A model generated the notes under the pieces. That model did no database searches, was not told the origin of the DNA, and saw only the letters and a list, made by a program, of their open reading frames with translations. Below are positions 8,387 through 16,074 of a stretch of 37,398 bases of DNA, piece by piece. Position 1 is the first letter of the stretch. Every line of letters starts with the position of its first letter. The stretch comes from Pseudomonadota bacterium (GTDB lineage: Bacteria; Pseudomonadota; Gammaproteobacteria; Halothiobacillales; Halothiobacillaceae). The stretch covers positions 1 through 37,398 of the forward strand of contig JAJYPA010000025.1 in the NCBI GenBank assembly GCA_021795795.1. The letters run 5' to 3'. The translations under genes and the position numbers were made by a program.

Positions 8387-8671
8387 TCAGCAGCAGAAAG
8401 CCTCTGCTGCCATATTAGGCGAGTTTGACGGAGCCCTGGCATCGCTGCACCAGGCTTGAAATGCACGCTGCACTTCTGAGGAACGGCTACCCGATAAACA
8501 CGCGAACAGAAGTGCCGAAGTGCATTTATCGACAAACAAATGATCGGGGTTCTGCATCATGCTGAATTCCTTGTCCCGAGACACTTGAACACGCCCCCCC
8601 AAGGTGTCTACGATCATGGTCTGTATCGCTGCCGAAATAGTCTTTTGTGGCTGTTTTCCTTCTTCACCCAT
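8387..8671 (-). CDS. Hypothetical protein, possible IS remnant
   Basis: A 94-residue frame starts at ATG 8671 with GAGGA seven bases upstream; the ATG at 8689 lacks a site. Its first part (QPQKTISAAIQTMIVDTLGG) weakly recalls the N-terminus of some IS1380-type transposases, while the rest (MMQNPDHLFVDKCTSALLFA) matches nothing I know. It has no signal peptide or membrane helix. It lies between an ISAs1 remnant and a strong inverted repeat, so it could well be transposon debris rather than a working gene. Confidence 0.3.
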   Translation of the reverse strand: MGEEGKQPQKTISAAIQTMIVDTLGGRVQVSRDKEFSMMQNPDHLFVDKCTSALLFACLSGSRSSEVQRAFQAWCSDARAPSNSPNMAAEAFCC

Positions 8672-8689
8672 AGGGTGATCCTCTGTCAT

Positions 8690-8930
8690 CTAGGAAAGCC
8701 TCATCCTATCAAATGGCTAAACTCATTTCAGCAGCGGTAACTGCCGAATTTGGGATGAAATGGCGTGGCAATGATTCCGAGAAGCTTAAAACGTTCTCAT
8801 TGGCCGACCCTTTTTTTCAAAGGGTCGGCCACACGGCACTGTCACGGTGTCATGCACTTTCGTAGCACAACTAGAAAATAAAAACCCGGCAGGGCCGGAC
8901 TGAATATATAAACTAGAGATTTAACAACGC
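8690..8930. other. Non-coding stretch with a strong inverted repeat
   Basis: No gene is visible. It holds the 13-bp inverted repeat at 8801-8831 and otherwise looks like decayed transposon flank between the hypothetical frame and the end of the ureohydrolase operon. Confidence 0.4.
8801..8831. repeat. Perfect 13-bp inverted repeat, hairpin
   Basis: TGGCCGACCCTTT pairs with AAAGGGTCGGCCA around a TTTTC loop. On either strand the arm next to the loop is T/A-rich, but no T-run follows the stem, so it is not a standard terminator. It may be an end of a lost element. Confidence 0.6.
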
Positions 8931-8961
8931 AAGGAACGCTTGCTAAATGTAGGCGTTCCTT
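8931..8961 (-). terminator. Hairpin downstream of the ureohydrolase operon
   Basis: AAGGAACGC and GCGTTCCTT form a 9-bp stem around a 13-base loop, starting 12 bases past the stop of the ureohydrolase. The T-run on the minus strand is poor (GCGTTGTTAAA), so termination would be partial or the hairpin may protect the 3' end. Confidence 0.45.
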
Positions 8962-8972
8962 ATGTCGTTAAT

Positions 8973-9923
8973 CTATTTATGGGGGCTTGATGTAGCGAAA
9001 AGACAGAGCATTTCTCCGGCAATATGGGCGGCGGCAATGGCAGTAATTTCACTATGGTCATAAATGGGTGCCACCTCCACAACATCGGCACCGACCAGAT
9101 TTAAACCCGCCAAACCCCTCAGTATGCCCAACACCTGAGGATTACTAAGACCACCCACAACCGGGGTACCGGTTCCTGGTGCAGTAGCCGGATCCAAGCA
9201 ATCAATATCAAAAGTCAAATACACTGGACCATCTCCGAGTATCTCGCGAATTCGTCCGACCAGTTCTTTCTCCGAAAGCTCATGCACCATAGGCGCCGGC
9301 AGTTGGTGAATACCCAAGGTGTCATCATTCCAGGTACGAATCCCCACCTGTACTGAATGATCTACGTCAATTAGGCCCTCCTTCACGGCTTTGTAAAACA
9401 TCGTCCCATGACTGATACTTTCGCGACTTTTGTCGGGCCAGGTATCGGTGTGCGCATCAAAATGCAGCAAACGCATCGGCTGCCCATTGAATTCTGCGAA
9501 CGCAGCTAACAGAGGATAACTGACATAGTGATCTCCTCCGAAGCTGAGTAATCTGACGCCCCGCTGCAAGATCGACAGCGCATGTGTACAGATTTGATTA
9601 TAAATGGCCAATGGGTGATGTACATCTAACTGCAAATCCCCCAAATCGACTCCCCTGATTCTCTCCAAAGGATTGAAACCCCATGGGAACATTTTGCGTC
9701 GCGCCAACTGTGCACTTGCCGCGCGGATTGCCCCCGGACCAAAGCGGGCACCTGGACGATAGGTCGTCGCCAAATCAAAGGGAATACCGGAAATGACGAC
9801 ATCTGCGGATTCCTCCTCCCCAAGATCCGAGGCGCACCGCATAAAAGTGGAAATACTGTTGTAGGTGTTGATTTCCGGCTTTTGCCAGATATCAGAAGCT
9901 GGTCCACTGCGTTCCTGTTCCAT
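8973..9923 (-). CDS. speB: Agmatinase-family ureohydrolase (agmatinase or guanidinobutyrase)
   Basis: The protein has 316 residues and starts at ATG 9923 with AGGAGA five bases upstream. The binuclear Mn site of the arginase/agmatinase fold is complete: FGGDHYVS, HFDAHTDTW and DIDCLDPATAPGTGTP. The sequence resembles E. coli SpeB closely in places (HGTMFYKAVKEGLID, SVQVGIRT, VYLTFDIDCLDP). It hydrolyses a guanidino compound to urea plus the amine: agmatine to putrescine, or 4-guanidinobutyrate to GABA. It is the second gene of an operon, 29 bases after the FAD monooxygenase. That partner makes the amide precursor of 4-guanidinobutyrate if it acts on arginine, so guanidinobutyrase is a serious alternative to agmatinase. 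Both products feed the polyamine genes downstream in the window. Confidence 0.85.
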   Translation of the reverse strand: MEQERSGPASDIWQKPEINTYNSISTFMRCASDLGEEESADVVISGIPFDLATTYRPGARFGPGAIRAASAQLARRKMFPWGFNPLERIRGVDLGDLQLDVHHPLAIYNQICTHALSILQRGVRLLSFGGDHYVSYPLLAAFAEFNGQPMRLLHFDAHTDTWPDKSRESISHGTMFYKAVKEGLIDVDHSVQVGIRTWNDDTLGIHQLPAPMVHELSEKELVGRIREILGDGPVYLTFDIDCLDPATAPGTGTPVVGGLSNPQVLGILRGLAGLNLVGADVVEVAPIYDHSEITAIAAAHIAGEMLCLFATSSPHK

Positions 9924-9952
9924 GAATATCTCCTGGCCATAAAATCCTGTTG

Positions 9953-11593
9953 CTATAATTCAACTGGTCCCATCTCCAAAATACAATCTCCAGGTCCTGG
10001 GTTCTGTGGATGTGACTGACCACCTAGATGATGCAGGACGCCCCAGACAGCATTGAGGGCCGTTTGAATAGCCCCTTCTGCCCATCCGGGGGTAAACGAA
10101 ATATCGTCACCCGCGAGAAAAATGCCTCTTTGCGCAATTGGAAATGTTCGTTGATCAAAGTGAGTGTACATCATTCTGTTGTATCGATAGTGGCCGGGTA
10201 AAGCACCCTTGAAGGCACCCAGAAAATTTTCCTCCAATTCCCACGAGATTGTGACGGGGTTGCTTTTGATATGACTTGCTATATCCACATCAGGATAAAT
10301 CTTCGACAGGGATGACAAAGACAGTCTGGTACGTTTTTCGATGGAAAGAGGTAACATTTTTAGTGCGTCCCCCATCCAAGAGTAGGTCAGGCAAATAACA
10401 GCCGGTCGCTCCAAGCCATACTCAAAGAGGTAGGTACCACGTGTCAAACGGTCTGTGAGTGTCATACTCAGTGACTGAGTATCCACATTGTATTGTGGAT
10501 GTTTCCAGAAGGGTCGATCCACCAGCACGAAGGTTTTTGATGACTGCATATAGCGGGTTCGATCCAAAGCCATCCACATACGGTCAGAAAAAAGGGCCTC
10601 TTCTACTTCAATAGACGTAGTCAACAGCCAGCTTTGACATGTCAACACAACCGCCGCATAAGATTCGGCCATACCCCATTCGTTTTCAAGTACCAGAGAC
10701 GCATCATCCGTATGGCGATAGATCCGTTTTACTTTACCATGTGGAGCCCCGCCGTTCACTTCTTTCAAAGAGCTATCATGATGACAGCGACGACTCCAAA
10801 GGCCACACGGTACCTGTTGAGCACCACCCGCCACCATGTATTGATGATCATCAAACCCGCAAAAAACTACCCGAAAAATTTCCAGCATCGTATTCTGAAA
10901 ATCGGAGTCCCATCCCCCCGTACCAAAACCAATTTGTCCGAAGGTTTCCTTAAATTCGTAGGGAAGGTTCACAAATGCCTGCGCACTACATAGAAAATCA
11001 TAAAATGTCCGGTCATCCCAGCATCGAACCAGATCATTCCAGATTTCCTTGATTTTGTGGATATCTTTTTCGCGCATGGCCTGCTGCAGCTGATCCATTT
11101 GCCCGACTTCATTGAGAGCGTTGCGCCAAGCACTCATGATATGCGTAAAACTGCCTGGGAAATCTTCCAACCGACTTCCACGGTAGCGTTTTCCCAGAAG
11201 TTCGACAGTGGTATACCCCGCTGCCTCGGAAATGGGATTTGGAAAAGCTTGCCTGCGCAAGTTCAGCAAGTCGGCATAATGCCAGAATAGTTTACCCGAA
11301 GCAGGGAATCTCATCCCGCCAAGTTCCGCCACGATATCGCTATCGACTCCTTCAAAGCGATGCGAACGCAGGCGCCCACCTATCCAGCCCGCTTCATAAA
11401 CTACCGGCCGCAACCCAAGGCGCATTAATTCATAAGCTGCGACCATACCCGCTACACCTGCTCCAACAATGGCTACAGACATTCCCTTTCGATCCTCCGG
11501 CAAGCTCCCCAATCCTTGTTGGGCCGTTAACCAAGGCAAATAATCAAAGGGAAAATCTGGACATAATGCCTGAACATCTATGGATTCTGACAT
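9953..11593 (-). CDS. FAD-dependent L-amino acid 2-monooxygenase, DavB-like (lysine or arginine)
   Basis: The product has 546 residues, which fits lysine 2-monooxygenase (about 560). ATG 11593 follows AAGGA. A dinucleotide-binding motif for FAD is at about residues 41-70 (VAIVGAGVAGMVAAYELMRL then VVYEAG), followed by GGRLRSHRFEG and AELGGMRFP, the flavin amine-oxidase contact region. Further blocks match the DavB group as I recall it: FGQIGFGTGGWDSDFQNTML, LDRTRYMQSSKTFVLVDRPF, LGAFKGALPGHYRYNRMMY and a C-terminal FAD segment GIFLAGDDISFTPGWAEGAI. These enzymes decarboxylate and oxygenate lysine or arginine to the amide. The ureohydrolase 29 bases downstream argues for arginine; the DavA-like amidase at 6764 fits either. 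It has no signal peptide, so it is cytoplasmic. Confidence 0.85.
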   Translation of the reverse strand: MSESIDVQALCPDFPFDYLPWLTAQQGLGSLPEDRKGMSVAIVGAGVAGMVAAYELMRLGLRPVVYEAGWIGGRLRSHRFEGVDSDIVAELGGMRFPASGKLFWHYADLLNLRRQAFPNPISEAAGYTTVELLGKRYRGSRLEDFPGSFTHIMSAWRNALNEVGQMDQLQQAMREKDIHKIKEIWNDLVRCWDDRTFYDFLCSAQAFVNLPYEFKETFGQIGFGTGGWDSDFQNTMLEIFRVVFCGFDDHQYMVAGGAQQVPCGLWSRRCHHDSSLKEVNGGAPHGKVKRIYRHTDDASLVLENEWGMAESYAAVVLTCQSWLLTTSIEVEEALFSDRMWMALDRTRYMQSSKTFVLVDRPFWKHPQYNVDTQSLSMTLTDRLTRGTYLFEYGLERPAVICLTYSWMGDALKMLPLSIEKRTRLSLSSLSKIYPDVDIASHIKSNPVTISWELEENFLGAFKGALPGHYRYNRMMYTHFDQRTFPIAQRGIFLAGDDISFTPGWAEGAIQTALNAVWGVLHHLGGQSHPQNPGPGDCILEMGPVEL

Positions 11594-11882
11594 AATATGG
11601 TTCCTTATATGGAGGCCTCAGTTTGCGCAAGTGAACTTTCGCTCTTTGGCGATGTCAGGGCAAAGTACTGCCTTATATCCGACCGTTCGTGCGGGCGTTG
11701 CCCGATGGCCATATTAAAAATCCGCTGGAAGTAGCCTCGCTCACCACAAAATCACAAGAAAATATCTTAACATACTACTTTTAGGCTATTCTTCGTTCGA
11801 AATGCCGGTTTTTTGAGCTGCCACAAAGCTCTCCTAACTCATCGTATATCCCGCATTTCGGCCTAAACCTACCATCATGACG
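11594..11882. other. Intergenic region upstream of the monooxygenase operon
   Basis: These 289 bases contain the ribosome site AAGGA for the monooxygenase and probably its promoter, which I could not fix. A sequence resembling a sigma-54 site at 11658-11675 has 9 instead of 10 bases between GG and GC. No NtrC palindrome is visible. Confidence 0.4.
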
Positions 11883-12572
11883 CTATAATTTCATTTCCAG
11901 AATTTCCAGCAGTTCTTCAACATTCAAAACCTGACAATATATATTATTGATAATCTCTAGCTCACGATTATGCAACTCCTCAGTCCCAGCCGCACACGCG
12001 TCCTCAACAACCACAGTATCAAAACTTTCATCGGCGAGACTACGCACAGTAGACGACACACACTGATCTGTAAAAATTCCACACACGACGACGTGGTGTA
12101 TGCCCATGTTATGTAAAATAAGGCGAAGATTAGTTCCGGTAAGCGCCGAGTCCGTGGTCTTTGTCACGACCACTTCATTTTCCCGCGGTTTTATGTTCTC
12201 TATAATCTGAGATGCCTTCTGGTTATGTGGAAGAAGGATGTTATTAAAGCCCGGTCTCTTTTGACTAAGAGAACGATCTTTGCCATCAGCCGTGAGACAA
12301 GCAATGCGCGCGAAGAACACGGGCATTCCCCGCTCCCGAAAGTACCCTGTCAGCCTTACGACATTCGGTACTACTACGTTTTTCATCCGTGACCGGAAAA
12401 ACGCCCATTCACTCGCTTCGCCAAGATCGTCAGAACATGAAAAATAAATATTTTGCATATCGATGACTAATAGACCTGTTCTTTCCAACTTCAGCGTAAG
12501 ATCAGGTATCTCCGCGTGGTTATAATAAAAAGAACGATGCCTCTGCTTCCAGTGGTTGCCAGGCTTATCCAT
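11883..12572 (-). CDS. Isochorismatase-family cysteine hydrolase
   Basis: The protein has 229 residues. All three catalytic residues of the family are visible: Asp in GLLVIDMQNIYF (about residue 39), Lys in VVTKTTDSALTGT (about 138) and Cys in GIFTDQCVSSTVRSLAD (about 171). Members hydrolyse C-N bonds in amides, carbamoyl or hydantoin-like compounds, or isochorismate; sequence alone does not choose. The ATG overlaps the stop of the SDR gene by one base (TAATG), so the two are translationally coupled and share a promoter. This gene pair may finish a route begun by the divergent kinase/PLP-enzyme genes, for example release of ammonia from an amide, but this is inference. Confidence 0.8.
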   Translation of the reverse strand: MDKPGNHWKQRHRSFYYNHAEIPDLTLKLERTGLLVIDMQNIYFSCSDDLGEASEWAFFRSRMKNVVVPNVVRLTGYFRERGMPVFFARIACLTADGKDRSLSQKRPGFNNILLPHNQKASQIIENIKPRENEVVVTKTTDSALTGTNLRLILHNMGIHHVVVCGIFTDQCVSSTVRSLADESFDTVVVEDACAAGTEELHNRELEIINNIYCQVLNVEELLEILEMKL

Positions 12573-13342
12573 TATCCCCCCAAGGCCTGCGCACTCTCCG
12601 GCAGAGTTTGGCCACCGTCAACGATGATAGTCTGTCCAGTAATGTAGCCGGATGCTTCACCAGCCAAAAATAGTGCGGCATTTGCTATATCTTTCACATC
12701 ACCAAGACGTCCCAGAGGTATACTCGCCGCCATCGCGGCAAGATATTCTTTACCCATCCCCTCCAACCCCTCGGTAAGAATGTTACCTGGTAGTACCGCA
12801 TTTACGGTAATCCCATCCGCCGCACATTCTAACGCTGCGGTCCGCATAAATCCTAGCTGAGCCGCCTTAGAAGCGCCGTAATAAGACCATCCGGGAAATC
12901 CCGTAATCGGGCCCGTAATAGAAGACGTGATCACGATACGACCGGCCGTGCTCTGCCTGAGAAGCGGTAACGCAGCCTGAACCGTATAAATGGTACCCTT
13001 GACGTTGGTAGCGAGAATCTCATCCAGGGCCATGTTGGTGCTATCCCGGATGTAGGCCGATGGAAATATACCAGCGTTGGCACACACCACATCCAAACCC
13101 ATAAAACGCTGCTGAATGGCGTCAATGACCTTGTTTATAGAATTCCTCTCCGCAACATTACCTTTTAGGAAAATTAACTTCCCAGGCCCGGCACCCTGCA
13201 ACTCGTTAATAGTGTTTTGCCCATCATCGACGCTGCGTCCGCAAATAGCCACATCATATCCACTCTTAAAAAAACCAGCCGCCAGACCTTTGCCTATACC
13301 CTTGCTGCCACCTGTAATTAAAACCGAGCGTCGTCGAGCCAT
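12572..13342 (-). CDS. Short-chain dehydrogenase/reductase
   Basis: The protein has 256 residues, the classical SDR length. The NAD(P)-binding motif TGGSKGIG is at about residues 10-17, NAG at about 89-91, and the catalytic Ser/Tyr/Lys set in VITSSITG and WSYYGASKAAQLG. A C-terminal IIVDGGQTLP closes the FabG-like fold. Arg in CGRSVDD after the second beta strand suggests NADP. A strong site GGGAGGG precedes ATG 13342. It is first in a two-gene operon with the cysteine hydrolase and divergent from the kinase operon, with a shared 410-base control region. The substrate is unknown; a hydroxy acid, aldehyde or alcohol intermediate is likely. Confidence 0.82.
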   Translation of the reverse strand: MARRRSVLITGGSKGIGKGLAAGFFKSGYDVAICGRSVDDGQNTINELQGAGPGKLIFLKGNVAERNSINKVIDAIQQRFMGLDVVCANAGIFPSAYIRDSTNMALDEILATNVKGTIYTVQAALPLLRQSTAGRIVITSSITGPITGFPGWSYYGASKAAQLGFMRTAALECAADGITVNAVLPGNILTEGLEGMGKEYLAAMAASIPLGRLGDVKDIANAALFLAGEASGYITGQTIIVDGGQTLPESAQALGG

Positions 13343-13387
13343 AATTCCGCCACCCTCCCAAGGAGCTAGCTAGCACTTCACGATTAA

Positions 13388-13403
13388 AGCATTTATCATG
13401 CCA
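13388..13403 (-). promoter_or_regulatory. Sigma-54 -24/-12 promoter candidate for the SDR-hydrolase operon
   Basis: On the minus strand TGGCATGATAAATGCT has GG and GC 10 bases apart and agrees with TGGCAC-N5-TTGC at eight of ten core positions. The transcript would begin near 13378, 36 bases before the ATG. It faces away from the kinase-operon promoter. Confidence 0.42.
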
Positions 13404-13518
13404 AGTCTAGTTAGTGTGAAAACTGCGTCTTAGATCATTTCTTGAGTCAAACTATTCGTTAATTTCTCAACATCTTCAATCATTCACCAAGATAGTAATT
13501 GCGAGCGCGCTCATTTTT

Positions 13519-13535
13519 TGCACTATCATAGGGCG
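13519..13535. promoter_or_regulatory. Weaker NtrC-type site
   Basis: TGCACTATCATAGGGCG has a perfect left half and a right half with four of six matches to RGTGCA. Its centre lies 30 bases from the better site at 13549-13565, about three helical turns, as is usual for paired NtrC enhancer sites. Confidence 0.35.
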
Positions 13536-13548
13536 GAAATGTGAAATT

Positions 13549-13565
13549 TGCACTAAAATCGTGCA
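13549..13565. promoter_or_regulatory. NtrC-type enhancer palindrome
   Basis: TGCACTAAAATCGTGCA fits the NtrC consensus TGCAC-Y-N5-R-GTGCA except for one inner base. Its centre is about 119 bases upstream of the predicted start of the kinase operon and about 179 bases upstream of the SDR operon start. Confidence 0.5.
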
Positions 13566-13649
13566 TACGACTGCCCTGTTGAAAAAAGCTCAGGGGCCGC
13601 CTCCGCAAAGATCGTTGAATATAAACGTCCTTCTCATTTATCATTAACC

Positions 13650-13665
13650 TGGCTCAGATATTGCT
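13650..13665 (+). promoter_or_regulatory. Sigma-54 -24/-12 promoter candidate for the kinase operon
   Basis: TGGCTCAGATATTGCT has GG-N10-GC spacing and nine of ten core matches to TGGCAC-N5-TTGC, with the W after it. The transcript would start near 13676, 77 bases before the ATG at 13753. Confidence 0.5.
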
Positions 13666-13752
13666 TGATACCGTGGGTTCATTTATTTCTTCTAATCTTA
13701 GATAACTAACTTATGCGTCTGCATGATCCCATATCTATCCTGGACGGTATTT

Positions 13753-14730
13753 ATGATGGAAAACTTAATAAGCTTGATCACCAGACACGTAAAACGTGAA
13801 TATCCACAAATATCGCGAAATATTTTAAATATATCCTTTATAACGAGCTCTGAAAATTATACGTATAGACTAAATTGTGGAGAGAATAAATATTCTTTGA
13901 GGCTACAAATATCTGGATATCATTCTCGGAACGATATCCAGGCGGAATTACGTTTTGTGGAGATGCTCAACGATCGAAGTATCAAAATAGCCCGTCCGGT
14001 ATCCACATTCTCCGGGGAGAACGTGAGCACCTTTTCCGCACCAGCCGGTGACATTCTCGTTTCGATATTTGAGTGGATAGATGGAGAACATCCTACACCC
14101 GAACAATATTCACAAATCTATGGTCAGCTTGGATTAGTTATGGGCACCATGCATAATATATCCGAATCCATTACGCCACTTTTTTTTGGTCAACGACCAT
14201 TTTGGAATTTCGATAGAATAATTGGGGACAACGCCGTTTGGGGTAGTTGGTATCAGCCCCATTACGTTAGCCAAAAACAAGAAAAGCTTGTTAAGCACGC
14301 TATCCATGAAATACGGAAAAGGCTAGACCAGCACCATGGCAACAAAATATATGGATTAATTCACGCTGATATGCGCCCTACCAACGTTTTGGTCAAAGAT
14401 AATGAGTTAGTAATCATTGATTTTGATGATTGTTGCCACTCTTGGTATATGTTTGACATCGCAGCCTCTGTGAGCTTCCTGGAACACGATCAGAACGTAA
14501 CTTATTGGCTAAATAAGCTGCTTCGTAACTACTTAACAGTTCGCGATCTCCACCAAGGTGATTTAGATGTTCTACCATATTTTATTGCCATGCGGAGAAT
14601 ACAGCTCATGGCGTGGTACTTTTCTCATATAAACAGTGAGTTTGCAAAAACACTGGGGCCGGAGTGGTTCGCTTGTTCGTATGATGTTATCGAGCGAGTA
14701 CTGCAGGGTGAGTTCCGTTTCTCACGTTAA
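13753..14730 (+). CDS. APH/ChoK-fold small-molecule kinase (aminoglycoside phosphotransferase family)
   Basis: The protein has 325 residues from ATG 13753 (next ATG 13756); ATG 13723 has no ribosome site. It has the phosphotransferase fold: an N-lobe with YRLNCGENKYSLRLQ supplying the ATP-contacting strand, ILVSIFEWIDGEHPT as hinge, then the catalytic loop LIHADMRPTNVLV (HxD...N, with Ala instead of Gly) and ELVIIDFDDC, the metal-binding Asp. Relatives include hydroxylysine kinase, homoserine kinase II and SrkA; antibiotic resistance is unlikely. It is directly followed by a class III PLP enzyme of the phospholyase type, a pairing known from hydroxylysine and ethanolamine breakdown. The likely role is phosphorylation of an amino alcohol or hydroxy amino acid. 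The gene is notably AT-rich. Confidence 0.78.
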   Translation: MMENLISLITRHVKREYPQISRNILNISFITSSENYTYRLNCGENKYSLRLQISGYHSRNDIQAELRFVEMLNDRSIKIARPVSTFSGENVSTFSAPAGDILVSIFEWIDGEHPTPEQYSQIYGQLGLVMGTMHNISESITPLFFGQRPFWNFDRIIGDNAVWGSWYQPHYVSQKQEKLVKHAIHEIRKRLDQHHGNKIYGLIHADMRPTNVLVKDNELVIIDFDDCCHSWYMFDIAASVSFLEHDQNVTYWLNKLLRNYLTVRDLHQGDLDVLPYFIAMRRIQLMAWYFSHINSEFAKTLGPEWFACSYDVIERVLQGEFRFSR

Positions 14731-14752
14731 TTACTAACTTGCGAGGCCTATG

Positions 14753-16048
14753 ATGCTTAAACTAAACAGCTTCACTGCCACCGATAATAAAACCGTCCCA
14801 ACTCACATAATACGTAGAAGATCCGCAATTAGCCATCACTATGAGTTATTTTATCGTGAACCGTTAAATCCGGTACACGCAGAAGGCGCGTGGATAACAG
14901 ATGCGAACGGCAGGAAATATCTCGATGCTTATAATAATGTTGTATCGGTAGGGCATGGCAATCAACGAGTTATCGACGCCATGGCAACTCAAGCGAAAAC
15001 AATTTGTACCCATACCCGCTATATCAATGATGAACTGTGTAGATTATCGGAACGATTGGCAGCAAAACATGCGGGATATAATGACTGGAGATCTATATTT
15101 ACATGTAGTGGGAGCGAGGCTAATGACCTCGCGATGCGTATAGCCATGCAGTTCACAGGAGGCAACGGATTTATCGTCACCGATCACGCCTATCATGGCC
15201 TAACAGCGCTGACTCAAGCCATCACGACCTCCATGGCCGGTTACCTTGAATTATCCAGACGACTGGGATTAGAAGTCGTAGTAATCCCCTCCCCAGTTGG
15301 CAAGGGCGAAGGAGATTCCTTTATCGAAAACCTGCGTGGAGCGATATACGAGATGCAAAGTAAAGGTATGCGACTCGCGGGCGGTATATTTGATTCGTTT
15401 TTCACGAGCGATGGTTTGGGGTTAACGCCCAAAGGGTTCCTAGAGGAAGCGGTCACATTACTTCATGACAATGACGCCTTGTATATCGCTGACGAGGTAC
15501 AACCAGGGTTCGGCAGATCCGGTTCATATTTCTGGGGTTTCCAAACCCACGGTGCGGACCCGGACATCATTACTATGGGTAAGCCAATGGGCAATGGGTA
15601 CCCTATGGCAGCCATCATGTTTAAGGCCTTGTTAGATGACTACATAATGGATAGCTATTTTAACACCTTCGGCGGCAATAATGTGGCGGTCGCTGTAGGT
15701 CACGCAGTATTGGATGAAATTGAAGAGCGCAATCTTCTTGAAAATGCGCGCATCCAGGGGGATAAACTTTTTTTGGCATTGGACCAACTGAAAAAGTCCT
15801 ATGTAAATATATCCTCAATACGGGGTTCAGGAATGTCGATAGCGGTCGATGTTGTGACAGATGACGGCGCACCGAATGCTGAAGGGGCCCTTCGTATAGT
15901 CGAAGCAATGAAACAGCGTGGTGTAATTATTAGCACCAGCGGTCTCATGGGCAACACTCTCAAGATACGCCCGCTACTTATATACACTAACGAGGAGACA
16001 ACTTTTTTTATTGAACAAATTCAATCAGCTGTTAGAACTGTATTTTAG
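14753..16048 (+). CDS. Class III PLP enzyme, AGXT2/phospholyase-like aminotransferase
   Basis: The protein has 431 residues. ATG 14753 is preferred to 14750 because GAGG sits six bases before it. PLP-binding features are complete: SGSEANDLAMRIA (phosphate site), AYHGLT, ADEVQPGFGRSG (Asp for the ring nitrogen) and ITMGKPMGNGYP with the Schiff-base Lys. The N-terminal blocks YLDAYNNVVSVGHGN and THTRYINDELCRL are typical of the subgroup with ethanolamine-phosphate and 5-phosphohydroxylysine phospholyases and AGXT2. Preceded by a kinase (22-base gap) and followed by a permease, it may remove phosphate and ammonia from the kinase product. A plain transaminase is the alternative. Confidence 0.8.
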   Translation: MLKLNSFTATDNKTVPTHIIRRRSAISHHYELFYREPLNPVHAEGAWITDANGRKYLDAYNNVVSVGHGNQRVIDAMATQAKTICTHTRYINDELCRLSERLAAKHAGYNDWRSIFTCSGSEANDLAMRIAMQFTGGNGFIVTDHAYHGLTALTQAITTSMAGYLELSRRLGLEVVVIPSPVGKGEGDSFIENLRGAIYEMQSKGMRLAGGIFDSFFTSDGLGLTPKGFLEEAVTLLHDNDALYIADEVQPGFGRSGSYFWGFQTHGADPDIITMGKPMGNGYPMAAIMFKALLDDYIMDSYFNTFGGNNVAVAVGHAVLDEIEERNLLENARIQGDKLFLALDQLKKSYVNISSIRGSGMSIAVDVVTDDGAPNAEGALRIVEAMKQRGVIISTSGLMGNTLKIRPLLIYTNEETTFFIEQIQSAVRTVF

Positions 16049-16074
16049 TCGTTATAGATGTGGAGGTCAAGGAT

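Noticed and set aside
7818..8428. Several long frames on both strands in the ISAs1 remnant
   Set aside because: Only the frames carrying ISAs1 motifs are meaningful; the others are GC-rich shadows.
11658..11675. Sigma-54-like sequence before the monooxygenase operon (minus strand AAGGCAGTACTTTGCCC)
   Set aside because: Only nine bases lie between GG and GC, and this factor does not tolerate changed spacing.
13723..13752. Longer start for the kinase gene at ATG 13723
   Set aside because: There is no ribosome site and the extra ten residues are not like the family start.
13753..14730. Aminoglycoside resistance
   Set aside because: The fold is shared, but the context of PLP enzyme and permease and the HAD catalytic loop fit a metabolic kinase better.
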